NCBI GenBank assembly: GCA_031553685.1
Contig: JAVBLE010000021.1
Span: 1-51,851 of the forward strand
DNA from: JAFGVL01 sp031553685
Lineage (GTDB): Bacteria; Bacteroidota; Bacteroidia; Bacteroidales; Paludibacteraceae
Length of the DNA stretch: 51,851 nt
Direction: 5' to 3'
Numbering within the stretch: the first letter of the stretch is position 1; the number at the start of each line of letters is the position of its first letter. The notes under the pieces were generated by a model that saw only the letters and a program-made list of their open reading frames with translations, did not search any database and had not been told where the DNA came from. Shown piece by piece: positions 23,218 through 31,374 of the stretch. The translations under genes were made by a program, and so were the position numbers.

Positions 23218-23931
23218 TTGAGAAAAATAATTCTAATATTTATCCTTTCGTTTATTGCTTTTCTAAGCACTGCCGCACAGAAAAAGGTAGTGTTGAACTT
23301 ACAGCAAGTTGATATGAAACCAATTCACTTTGGTTTTATATTGGGTATGCATACGCAGGATTTTTCGTTTACCCCATCATTAATACCTGATGAAGATGGC
23401 GTTGTATGGTATGCCGATGTAACGAAACCGAGTCCTGGTTTTACGGTGGGGATTATCAGCGATTTGCGTTTGGGCGAATATTTTAACTTGCGCTTTGTGC
23501 CGACACTTAACTTTGGCGACCGTTCTATCACCTACTCAGGTTATCAAGGTAATTTCAAAGTGGCTGATTATAACACAACCGTGCTTTCTACGCTCACTAA
23601 CTTTCCATTAGAAATTAAATATCGAGCCAAAAGGGTAAATAATTACCGTCCGTATTTGCTTGCCGGGGCCGGGGTTATGTTCGATTTTGCACGAAAAAAA
23701 GACCAGGTTATATTGCTTCAGCCTTTAGATTATTTTGTGGAATTTGGTGTAGGATGCGATTTTTATTTGCCATATTTCAAGTTTTCACCCGAATTGAAAA
23801 TGTGTATCGGATTTAACGATATGCTTGATCGCGATCGCGACTTAGTCGATCTTGGAGAAGATATAAAATACACCAATGCCATTTCAAAACTTACCTCACG
23901 ATTATTGGTTTTAAGTTTTAATTTTGAATAA
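23218..23931 (+). CDS. porT: PorT-like type IX secretion outer-membrane barrel protein
   Basis: A 237-residue exported beta-barrel protein. Residues 1-20 are a signal peptide (RKIILIFILSFIAFLSTAAQ after the initiator). The family pattern follows: DMKPIHFGFILGMHTQDFSF, PGFTVGIISDLRLGEYFNLR, LPLEIKYRAKR-like NFPLEIKYRAKRVNNYRPYL, GCDFYLPYFKFSPELK and the last strand SRLLVLSFNFE. PorT is part of the type IX secretion/gliding apparatus of Bacteroidota. The start is taken as TTG 23218; the GTG at 23197 lies inside the promoter. Assignment is from motif memory. Confidence 0.82.
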   Translation: MRKIILIFILSFIAFLSTAAQKKVVLNLQQVDMKPIHFGFILGMHTQDFSFTPSLIPDEDGVVWYADVTKPSPGFTVGIISDLRLGEYFNLRFVPTLNFGDRSITYSGYQGNFKVADYNTTVLSTLTNFPLEIKYRAKRVNNYRPYLLAGAGVMFDFARKKDQVILLQPLDYFVEFGVGCDFYLPYFKFSPELKMCIGFNDMLDRDRDLVDLGEDIKYTNAISKLTSRLLVLSFNFE

Positions 23932-23955
23932 AAAGACAATTGAGTTTTGAGAAAA

Positions 23956-24665
23956 ACCCTAAAAGTTGACATTGAAGTGCACCCTAAAAGTTGGATCGGT
24001 TAATAATTAAGATTTTCGATAAGAGCTCGGTATTGTATCGGGCTCTTTCCATTGAGTCTGGATTTTATTCTTTTATTGTTGTAGTAATCAATATATTCCT
24101 CTAAAGAATAAATAAAGTCTTCAGTTGTTTCAAATTTTTGTGCATAAAGTAGCTCTGATTTCATAATTCCAAAGAAGCTTTCAGCCATGGCATTATCTAA
24201 ACAGTTCCCTTTTCGGGACATACTCTGTATAATGTCATGGTCTTCTAAAGCCTTTCGGTATCCATAGTGTTGATATTGCCATCCTTGATCAGAATGGAGG
24301 ATAAGCCCTTTAACCTTTTGTTGCTTATCAAAAGCTTTATCTAACATTTCTTTTATCATTTGCATATTTGGACTTTTGGAGATACTATAAGCAACGACCT
24401 CCCCGTTAAACATATCAAGTATTGGAGAAAAATATATTTTTTCATCTTTGATGTTTATTTGAGTAACATCAGTAGCCCATTTTTGATTAGGTAATTTTGC
24501 CTTAAAGTCTCTTTGAAGTATATTAGGGGCAATCTTACCAACTTCACCTTTGTATGAACGATAGCGTGCTTTTCTGACCGCACATTTTATATCTAAAAGA
24601 CGCATTAATTTTTGAACAGTCTTATGATTTATCATATAACCTAAAGCCTTTATTAAAAGAATTTA
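23956..24665 (-). mobile_element. IS3-family insertion sequence remnant
   Basis: The 3' part of an IS3-type element. The end is marked by TGCACCCTAAAAGTTGGA (23979-23996), with a second copy of accctaaaagttg at 23956-23968. The other end is missing: homology to the transposase stops near 24663 and the decayed Rep gene begins at once on the other strand. Confidence 0.75.
24000..24662 (-). pseudogene. IS3-family transposase OrfB, N-terminus missing
   Basis: About 220 codons of an IS3/IS150-group DDE transposase. The frame opens after a stop at 24663-24665 and reads LLIKALGYMINHKTVQKLMR, the HTH-linker end. It then has the catalytic core: first Asp in WATDVTQINI, second Asp in LILHSDQGWQYQ, Glu in NAMAESFFGIMKSE. 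Family members have about 280 residues in OrfB plus an upstream OrfA; both OrfA and roughly the first quarter of OrfB are absent. All three catalytic residues remain, but the protein cannot be complete, so it is called a remnant. Confidence 0.85.
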
Positions 24666-24666
24666 C

Positions 24667-25999
24667 CCGTGTGCAAACATATCACTTTACAAAGAAAACA
24701 AAGCGACCAGTATAACCGATTATTTAGCCTCTCATACCAGCAAATCCAAAACTTGAGCTGTTTGCAATTTTTTGCGACAAAAGGCAATCAGGCGCAAATA
24801 CGCCAAATGGTTTACTGAAAATGAATTGATTTGCGAGATTGAAAACAAAAAAACAGATAGCCGTAAATACACTACCGAAACGCAATATTTAGCGAAGTAT
24901 TACGAAAAATACACATTGAAATACCGACAACGATACGATTTAATGCACCTTACGCTGACCGTTCCGCATACGGAAAACGGGTTTTGTGGCGAGCAATATT
25001 ATTTTGAAAAACTCAAAAACTGTTTCATACCCTGCAAAACGAGAGTAGTTTTTGGAATTACTATGTGTTTGGTGACGAATTCGGAATAGAAGCCACTTCC
25101 GGCAAATGGATAAAGAAAGATGATGCAGAAAAACGAGGGTTGGAATATTCGCATGAGCGTACCAGTCGGGCAGGTAATATATTGGTGCGAAAATCACACG
25201 GCGACGGTTTACATATCCACATACACGCCTTGCTGTTTGTTCGCAGGGTACGACAAAGCCGTAATTTATTGCACCGTGAAATTTTGCTCGAATGGAACAA
25301 ACTAACGGAAAACACCAGATCGGAACGAACGGAATTTACAAGTGCACACAGGGCTGCAATAAAGAAAGGGAATACACACATTACCGATACCGATATAGAC
25401 CGAATGAAGCCCAAAGGCGCAACCTTTATTAGCCTTGAAACCATTTACACACTCGATAAGCGTACGGGCGAAAAGATACGAGGCGGTAATGAGTTTAACA
25501 GCGATGCCATGCGTAAGGCTGTAATGGAAACGATAAGCTACCATTTTGAGCCGTTGGCGTTCGAGAAAGAAGATAAAACGATAGATATTGAATTATTGGT
25601 AGAACTATTACCCAAGCTGCGCAACACGAAACTTTATCAAAAATTCGGCTGCTTAGACGGCGAAAAGAGCCTGAATGTAAGCGAAAACGGTGTGAGTGTG
25701 GTCGAAGATTTGAAAGAGGTAATCGAGGCGGGAATAATTGTAAACGAAGAAACTGGCGAAATCATGCCGGAACACGAATATTTTATTGCAATCCTGCGCT
25801 TGTTTATCATAAACCCAAACAGGATGACGAAATAGACAAAGAAATAGTATTGAGTAACAAAGGGAAAGACCAACGCCGAATATTACGCGCTACAACCACA
25901 ACAGATGCAATGGGCGAAATGGCATCAATAGTAAAAGCAAGTGTAGGGGCAAAACCAAAGAAAGAAACGGTGTATAATCCACGCCCGAAGTTTAAATAA
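24667..25999 (+). pseudogene. decayed HUH-type rolling-circle Rep protein gene
   Basis: A Rep-like gene broken in at least three places. Frame 1 reads NISLYKENKATSITDYLASH, hits TGA at 24754, and resumes with RRKYAKWFTENELICEIE and LMHLTLTVPHTENGF. A frameshift near 25020 leads to frame 3 with FGDEFGIEATSGKWIKKDDA and the HUH motif HGDGLHIHIHALLFV (about 25197-25240). A second frameshift near 25810 leads to DEIDKEIVLSNKGKDQRR and a stop at 25997. HUH Rep proteins nick the origin of small plasmids and phages. The gene's 5' end abuts the IS remnant, so it marks an integrated, decayed replicon. Confidence 0.75.
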
Positions 26000-26080
26000 C
26001 AGCGCAAAAAGCGTTCTTTGACATATTGAATTTTACCGAAAAAGTTGTATTTTTGTATTAGAAACAATAAAGACAATCTT

Positions 26081-26421
26081 ATGCCTGAAATTTACGAATA
26101 TTTCGGTTTGATATTTTACTTTTTCTCTAATGAGCACGATCCAATTCATGTACATGTAAAAAAGGAGATAAGGAAACAATATTTGAATTGATAATTTTCA
26201 ATGATGTATTGACTGAAATTAAAACCCGAAAAAGACGAGGCAAAGAGATGCTTTCGCCGAGTGACGAAAGAAAAACGAAGGATTTCATTATTTTTTACGC
26301 CAACGATATTGTGAAAAAATGGATGCAATCTTTTGTGCTTAAATCAGAAGTGAAACTTGTACACATAAAGACAAAAATCAACAAAGAAGAATTGAAACTT
26401 GAAAAAATCAATCTAAAATGA
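26081..26421 (+). pseudogene. DUF4160 gene with a frameshift
   Basis: The ATG at 26081 reads MPEIYEYFGLIFYFFSNEHD and PIHVHVK, the DUF4160 opening. At the A run near 26158 the frame must shift by one base to continue as GDKETIFELIIFNDVLTEIK, RGKEMLSPSDERK and IVKKWMQSFVL, the rest of the domain. It ends at 26421, overlapping the DUF2442 gene by 4 bp. The break falls in a homopolymer, so it could be an assembly error or a real mutation. DUF4160/DUF2442 pairs are small mobile gene pairs resembling toxin-antitoxin modules; function unproven. Confidence 0.75.
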
Positions 26422-26708
26422 ACATGCCTGCTAACATATTAATTGTAAGGTCCGAATATATAGATAACTACATTATCAGGTTATCATTTTCGGATGGGAC
26501 AGTAAACGATGTGGATTTTGGCAATTATTTACTTAAGCATCCGCATCCACAATACGATAAGTATAGGGATTTATCTGCATTTAAAAAATACAGGATTGAT
26601 AATCACGGCGATATTTATTGGGGCAAGTATGGCGATTTGATGTTTCCTGTTGAAAATTTATACTTCAATAATTTGGAAGAAAACTATGAACTTCTTTGTA
26701 CGGATTAA
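26418..26708 (+). CDS. DUF2442 protein
   Basis: A 96-residue protein: ILIVRSEYIDNYIIRLSFSD, then GTVNDVDFGNYL, FKKYRIDNHGDIYWGKYGDL and the C-terminal FPVENLYF. This is the DUF2442 fold (beta-rich, ending in a characteristic DIYW...L-P-E-LY segment). It starts on the last bases of the DUF4160 gene (ATGA) and so is translationally coupled to it. Biochemical role unknown. It lies in a region of decayed mobile genes. Confidence 0.8.
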   Translation: MNMPANILIVRSEYIDNYIIRLSFSDGTVNDVDFGNYLLKHPHPQYDKYRDLSAFKKYRIDNHGDIYWGKYGDLMFPVENLYFNNLEENYELLCTD

Positions 26709-26803
26709 TTGACAGATATTCCCCGTTAACAACAATCGGTAAAATTCAATATGAGTTTTACCGATTTTTTTATTCATTATATTCACTTTTAAATTAAATT
26801 TTT

Positions 26804-26990
26804 GGTATTGTTAATTTAGTATGGATTTTCTCATTTTCGTCATGCTGAACTTGTTTAGCTCCTGTTAGTCGCTGATCGCTGATTCAGATCTCTCTATCAA
26901 TAGGGGATTGCGAGTCATACTTCGACATGCTCAGTAACCACGCCTCAATGACAACTACTATAAAACTATATTAATTTAATAATGCCAAAC
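26804..26990. repeat. dispersed repeat copy B
   Basis: The reverse complement of copy A at 3567-3703, with extra pieces inserted (including acttcgacatgctcagtaac at 26919-26938). It begins ggtattgttaatttagtatg and ends attaatttaataatgcc. No gene is visible between 26709 and 26996 apart from this repeat. Confidence 0.75.
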
Positions 26991-26996
26991 TAAATG

Positions 26997-27080
26997 TGCG
27001 CAAGATGAGACTCGAACTCACACGCCGTAACCGGCACTACCCCCTCAAAGTAGCGTGTATACCAATTTCACCACTTGCGC
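26997..27080 (-). tRNA. tRNA-Leu (GAG)
   Basis: The minus-strand acceptor arms GCGCAAG (27080-27074) and CTTGCGC (27004-26998) pair fully, with discriminator A. The anticodon stem CTACT/GGTAG encloses TTGAGGG, so the anticodon is GAG (Leu, CUC/CUU). A long variable arm (GCCGGTTACGGC) is present as expected for class II tRNAs. The T-arm reads GTGAGTTCGAGTCTCAT. CCA is not encoded. It is the second of two tandem tRNA genes. Confidence 0.93.
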
Positions 27081-27136
27081 AAATTATGTTTTGAAAAGAA
27101 AAGGCGGTTCTTGATACCGCCTTGTTTTATCTTTTG

Positions 27137-27209
<73 letters not shown>

Positions 27210-27276
27210 AATACTTTTTTGTTGACATAACACTAACCTTGCCAAGTTCGGGGTTATCTCCCAGCGAAAACCTTTA

Positions 27277-27308
27277 GGCAAGGTCGTGCTCTACCAACTG
27301 AGCTGCTT
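27277..27308 (-). pseudogene. 5' half of a tRNA-Gly gene
   Basis: On the minus strand AGCTCAGTTGGTAGAGC and the following CGACCTTGCC are identical to the intact tRNA-Gly, ending within the anticodon. The acceptor strand is mutated (CACAAAAGC instead of GCGAAAG). A separate piece, accttgccaagttcggggtt at 27236-27255 on the plus strand, resembles the anticodon arm in inverted orientation. The half gene lies directly behind the tRNA promoter. Confidence 0.75.
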
Positions 27309-27323
27309 TTGTGTTTGCGAGTG

Positions 27324-27354
27324 CAAAAATATGAAATTTTTCATTCTCTGCAAA
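27324..27354 (-). promoter_or_regulatory. promoter of the tRNA-Gly/tRNA-Leu unit
   Basis: Minus strand: TTTG (27354-27351), 19 nt, TATTTTTG (27331-27324), an exact consensus match. Transcription from about 27317 would run through the half tRNA, then the intact tRNA-Gly and tRNA-Leu. Confidence 0.7.
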
Positions 27355-27381
27355 AAATATTTTTTGAATATCCGTTATTTT

Positions 27382-27465
27382 ACCCCCAACCCCCTAAAGG
27401 GGACTCACAATCGATAACAGACTGTTTAATGTTAGATAAGTCCCCTTTAGGGGATTAGGGGTGAT
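27382..27465. repeat. inverted repeat of 'cccctaaagggg' type
   Basis: Left arm 27382-27405 (accccctaaaggggact type) and right arm 27439-27465 (agtcccctttagggga type) are near complements around a 33-bp loop. It may act as a terminator between nspC and the tRNA unit. This short sequence type is common between Bacteroidota genes. Confidence 0.75.
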
Positions 27466-27518
27466 TAAATGCAAATTTTAAAAGTTAGTGGGATTATTGC
27501 GGATAATCATTAGATATT

Positions 27519-28652
27519 TTAACTCATACGGTTTTTATAGTCTTCATATCCAAACTCGCGTACGAATTGAAACTTGTTTTCTTTAGTCCAAATGCCAATG
27601 GATGGGTGCGACACACCATTGAACATAGTCGTTTTTACCATCGTATAATGGATCATATCTGCAAAAATAATACGCTCGCCAATTTGTAACGGTTTGTCAA
27701 ACGACCAGTCGCCCACAAAATCACCCGAAAGGCAGGAATTGCCTCCCATACGGTAAGCCGGTTTATCTTCAATGGCATCTGTCGCCCCGATAATTACGGG
27801 TTTGTAAGGCATTTCAAGGCAATCGGGCATGTGGCAGGCAAACGATACATTGAGCATGGCTGTTTTTACACCGCAATTTTCTACAATATCTTCTATGGTT
27901 GCTACCAATTCGCCTGTTTGCCATACAAAAGCAGCACCCGGCTCGAGTATTATTTGCAGATGAGGGTACTTCGCTTTGAATGTTTTTAAAAGTGTAATCA
28001 AATGGGATACATCGTAACCTTTGCGTGTCATCAAGTGTCCGCCACCCATATTGAGCCATTTTATTTGAGGGAAGAACTTGCTGAATTTTTCCTCAACAGC
28101 ACATAGCGTTTTTTCCAAATCGTATGACGACGACTCGCATAAGGTGTGAAAATGTAAGCCTTCAACGCCTTCAGGCAATTTATCTCCCAAAACATCTGCA
28201 GTTATACCCAAGCGTGAACCCGGTGCACAAGGATTGTATAAATCCGTTTCCACATCCGAAAATTCAGGATTAATGCGCAATCCGCACGAGATACCATTTA
28301 GTTTTGCTTGCGAGAAATATTTCTCAAATTGAGCTACCGAGTTAAAAGTAATGTGGCTACTGCAAGCCATAATCTCCGGAAATTCTTTTTCGGCATACAC
28401 TGGAGCGTATGTGTGCGCTTTGCTACCCATTTCTTCGAATGCCAAACGGGCTTCGGCAAGCGAACTGGCAGTAGTCAACCCAATATACTCACGGATAATC
28501 GGGAAAGCGCTCCACATGGCAAAGGCTTTGAATGCCATAATAATCTCTACACCGGCTTGTTCTTTTACCGAACAAATCAGTTGCAAATTTTTGCGGAGTC
28601 GCTCTTCGTCCAACACAAAGCAAGGAGATGGTATTTGGTTATAATCAATCAT
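27519..28652 (-). CDS. nspC: carboxynorspermidine decarboxylase
   Basis: NspC is a PLP enzyme of the alanine-racemase fold that decarboxylates carboxynorspermidine or carboxyspermidine to norspermidine or spermidine. The 377 residues begin IDYNQIPSPCFVLDEERLRK, with the PLP lysine in IMAFKAFAMW (Lys42). LGITADVLGDKLPEGVEGLH, FHTLCESSSYDLE, NMGGGHLMTRKGYD and LEPGAAFVWQTGEL all match the family, as do MPDCLEMPYKP and GNSCLSGDFVGDW. It is the last gene of a minus-strand run whose first gene encodes the enzyme for the preceding step. Confidence 0.96.
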   Translation of the reverse strand: MIDYNQIPSPCFVLDEERLRKNLQLICSVKEQAGVEIIMAFKAFAMWSAFPIIREYIGLTTASSLAEARLAFEEMGSKAHTYAPVYAEKEFPEIMACSSHITFNSVAQFEKYFSQAKLNGISCGLRINPEFSDVETDLYNPCAPGSRLGITADVLGDKLPEGVEGLHFHTLCESSSYDLEKTLCAVEEKFSKFFPQIKWLNMGGGHLMTRKGYDVSHLITLLKTFKAKYPHLQIILEPGAAFVWQTGELVATIEDIVENCGVKTAMLNVSFACHMPDCLEMPYKPVIIGATDAIEDKPAYRMGGNSCLSGDFVGDWSFDKPLQIGERIIFADMIHYTMVKTTMFNGVSHPSIGIWTKENKFQFVREFGYEDYKNRMS

Positions 28653-28680
28653 TATTCGAAAAAAAAAACTATCTTACCAA

Positions 28681-29109
28681 TTATTTTGTTTCAAGAGGGC
28701 AACTTTGACCAAATTTAATCGGCAAAGTATATCGTGTATTTACAGCCTTTTCTTTCAAGGTGCCGGGCTTCCATGCCGGCATTATTTCTACCAAACGAAC
28801 AGCTTCTTTTTCAAATACATTTTCGTCTGATTTAATGGCTTTAATATCTGTAATTGCTCCGTCGGTTTTCACAACAAACTCTACATACACTTTTCCCTTT
28901 TTAATACCCTTCTTGCTAGCCTTTTCGGGGAATTGCATATTTCTTTTCAAGAAAGCGATTAGCGAATCTCGCCCACCAACAAATTCGGGTTTAACATCTA
29001 CATAATAGAAAATGGTTTCTTTTACTTCCTCTTTGCTTTGAGCATTTGTTTCCAAAGATACCAGCAAAGAAACTATTCCAATACAGGTAAATAAAATTTG
29101 TTTTTTCAT
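28681..29109 (-). CDS. exported TonB C-terminal-domain protein (third of three)
   Basis: A 142-residue protein with a signal peptide (1-24) and a TonB C-terminal domain: PEFVGGRDSLIAFLKRNMQF, then KKGIKKGKVYVEFVVKTDGA, ITDIKAIKS and VRLVEIMPAWKPGTLKEKAV. Unlike a true TonB there is no membrane anchor or proline-rich spanning segment, so it should be free in the periplasm. The same domain occurs in the next two paralogues. It lies 5 bp downstream of the second one and 28 bp upstream of nspC. Function unknown; a partner of outer-membrane transport is a guess. Confidence 0.85.
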   Translation of the reverse strand: MKKQILFTCIGIVSLLVSLETNAQSKEEVKETIFYYVDVKPEFVGGRDSLIAFLKRNMQFPEKASKKGIKKGKVYVEFVVKTDGAITDIKAIKSDENVFEKEAVRLVEIMPAWKPGTLKEKAVNTRYTLPIKFGQSCPLETK

Positions 29110-29114
29110 CTGTA

Positions 29115-29561
29115 TTAATCTCCTAATCTAAAACGAATTGGTTGTAGAAAATAAACACTTACGGATTTGTTATCATTCATTCCCGGAATCCATGCCGGCA
29201 TGGATGAGACAACACGCATTGCTTCCTTATCCAATTCAGGGCTAACACTTTTTTTAATTTCTACATTTGTTATTTTCCCCTTTTTATTTACTACAAATCT
29301 CACAATGACAGTTCCTTCTATCCCATCATCTATGGCTTTTTGGGGATAAACTAAGTTTTTACGCAAATAATCATTCAAAGCTTCTTGTCCACCTGTAAAC
29401 ATAGGTTTTATGTCAGAAAACGCCATAGGAGCATCTTCATCGGCTATTGCTGGTGGAGGTGTTTGAACCGAAACGGTTGGGGCTGTTTCAATCTTGTTAG
29501 GCTCTCTTGCAAATGTAATCAAGCAGGAAAATATTAATAATACAATCAGTTTTGTTTTCAT
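29115..29561 (-). CDS. exported TonB C-terminal-domain protein (second of three)
   Basis: From the ATG at 29561 (MKTKLIVLLIFSCLITFARE) the protein has 148 residues. It has a signal peptide, then a short proline/threonine-rich stretch (TAPTVSVQTPPPAIADEDAP), then a TonB C-terminal domain: FTGGQEALNDYLRKNLVYPQ, GIEGTVIVRFVVNKKGKITN, and RVVSSMPAWIPGMNDNKSVS. The proline stretch is far too short to span the periplasm. The ATG is preferred over an upstream alternative start at 29594, which lies inside the POT transporter gene. Confidence 0.85.
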   Translation of the reverse strand: MKTKLIVLLIFSCLITFAREPNKIETAPTVSVQTPPPAIADEDAPMAFSDIKPMFTGGQEALNDYLRKNLVYPQKAIDDGIEGTVIVRFVVNKKGKITNVEIKKSVSPELDKEAMRVVSSMPAWIPGMNDNKSVSVYFLQPIRFRLGD

Positions 29562-29580
29562 TTTATTTAAGAAAAATATT

Positions 29581-30903
29581 TTACAATAATCCATGCGCTT
29601 TCTTTTCCAACCATTTATTCATAACTAAAAGCACAGTGCCAAAAAGAATGGAAATGCCGGCAATAAGTCCAAAAATGGTAAAAGCGCCTACCTCAGATAC
29701 AAACGAAGCTAAATATCCACCAGCAATATTCGCTACCGAACTGGTCAGCAACCAAACGCCCATGAGCAACGAAGCCAACTTAACCGGAGCAAGCCGTGTA
29801 ACCATGGATAATCCCATAGGCGAAAGGCAAAGTTCGCCCACTGTGTGCATCAGATAAGTGCCGACAAGAAATAACAGGTTGGCTTTTATAGCAGTGTCGG
29901 CAATATCTCCGCCTCGTTGCCAAACCGCTCCGAGCATCACCACAAAACCAAGCCCAAGCAATATCATTCCCAATCCCATTTTTATGGCAACCGAAGGATT
30001 TTTTCCTTTCCAGGATAATTCAGTCCAAAGCATTGAAAACAAAGGGGCCATTATAATAATAAACAGAGGATTTACAGATTGAAACCATTCGGTAGGAATA
30101 GTAAAATTGCCAACACTTCGGTCGATAAATCTATCTGTGTACAAAGACATGGAACTACCTGCCTGCTCAAATCCGGCAAAAAATATCGTACAAAATATGA
30201 CTAAAATAATAATTACCCAAGTGCGGTCTTTTTCTTCTTTGGTAAGGGGGAGTGAGGTGGCAGCATTTTCTTTAAGACTTTTTCCTGAAGGCAATTTGCC
30301 AATATCACCCAAATATTTATTCCCTAAAATATTATAGATTAACAAACCGATAAGCATTCCGATACCCGAAGCAAGGAATCCATAACGGTAATTGTATTTT
30401 ACAGCCAAATAGCCCGTAATGAGGGGAGCAAAAAACGCCCCTACATTTATCCCCATATAAAAAATGGTGAAAGCGGCATCGCGCCGTCCGTCGCCTTGCG
30501 GGTACAAATCGCCAACCACTACAGAAATATTGGGCTTGAAAAAACCATTCCCGATAATAAGCAAAAATAAGCCCGCATACAGGAATGTGGTACTTTGTTC
30601 GGCAGCTAAGCAAAACTGCCCACACATCATGATGATGCCGCCAATGGTAATCGATTTGCGTTGCCCTAAATATTTATCGGCAAGCCAACCGCCAATAAGC
30701 GGAGTAAAATAAACTAATCCGGCAAAAAAACCATATATCAAAGCAGCTGTTTTCTCTTCGATATGAAGTCCGCCTTCCAAATATGACTTTGTCAGGTATA
30801 AAATGAGCAATGCCCGCATACCATAGTAGCTGAACCGTTCCCACATTTCGGTGGCAAATAGCAGATACAGCCCCTTTGGGTGTTTGCGGGCGTTGTCCAT
30901 CAT
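29581..30903 (-). CDS. POT-family proton-dependent oligopeptide transporter
   Basis: A 440-residue membrane protein with about 12 helices. The family signature is at the N-terminus: ATEMWERFSYYGMRALLILY (the ExxERFxYYG motif, about 18-37). GWLADKYLGQRKSITIGGII follows near 72-91, and the PTR2 signature GNGFFKPNISVVVGDLYPQG near 118-137 with FTIFYMGINVGAFFAPLITG. It should import di- or tripeptides with protons. Its ATG overlaps the stop of the upstream TonB-domain gene by one base (TAATG). It is set within the polyamine run. Confidence 0.93.
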   Translation of the reverse strand: MMDNARKHPKGLYLLFATEMWERFSYYGMRALLILYLTKSYLEGGLHIEEKTAALIYGFFAGLVYFTPLIGGWLADKYLGQRKSITIGGIIMMCGQFCLAAEQSTTFLYAGLFLLIIGNGFFKPNISVVVGDLYPQGDGRRDAAFTIFYMGINVGAFFAPLITGYLAVKYNYRYGFLASGIGMLIGLLIYNILGNKYLGDIGKLPSGKSLKENAATSLPLTKEEKDRTWVIIILVIFCTIFFAGFEQAGSSMSLYTDRFIDRSVGNFTIPTEWFQSVNPLFIIIMAPLFSMLWTELSWKGKNPSVAIKMGLGMILLGLGFVVMLGAVWQRGGDIADTAIKANLLFLVGTYLMHTVGELCLSPMGLSMVTRLAPVKLASLLMGVWLLTSSVANIAGGYLASFVSEVGAFTIFGLIAGISILFGTVLLVMNKWLEKKAHGLL

Positions 30904-31349
30904 TATTTAAACTCCACCGAAACCTGTTGTTGCGTGCGCACCTTGTAAGTTTCGTTTTTATAATACACTTCGGCAGGTTTCCATTTCGGCATTTTCGAAA
31001 TAACTTTCACCACTTCATCGTCAAATTCTTTCCGGATGCTTTTAGTTATCATGATATTGCTTACCGAACCATCTTTTTCAATAATAAAATCGGCAACTAC
31101 CCGTCCGCCTTTTACATTTTTGCCATACAAACTTTCCGGATATACTACATTGTCCGTCAAAAACTTGTTCATAGCGGCAGCCCCACCTCGCCCATATTCA
31201 GCGCGTTTGGTAATCTCTTCCAGCTTAAAAACAGCCGAATCGGCAGTCAAACGCTTTTTGAACGACATCGTTTCAACATCATCCTTTTTAGCCCATGCCA
31301 CCGAGCATAGCGCCATCAGAATAACTAGTAAAGTGTGTTTTGTTTTCAT
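30903..31349 (-). CDS. exported TonB C-terminal-domain protein (first of three)
   Basis: A 148-residue protein with a signal peptide (MKTKHTLLVILMALCSVAWA) and a TonB C-terminal domain: GRGGAAAMNKFLTDNVVYPE, KNVKGGRVVADFIIEKDGSV, SNIMITKSIR and KVISKMPKWKPAEVYYKNET. Domain order and length match the two paralogues downstream, so a local duplication is likely. It lies 25 bp after the carboxynorspermidine dehydrogenase gene. No membrane anchor is seen. Confidence 0.85.
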   Translation of the reverse strand: MKTKHTLLVILMALCSVAWAKKDDVETMSFKKRLTADSAVFKLEEITKRAEYGRGGAAAMNKFLTDNVVYPESLYGKNVKGGRVVADFIIEKDGSVSNIMITKSIRKEFDDEVVKVISKMPKWKPAEVYYKNETYKVRTQQQVSVEFK

Positions 31350-31374
31350 AAAATATTATTTATTAGGTTGAAAA

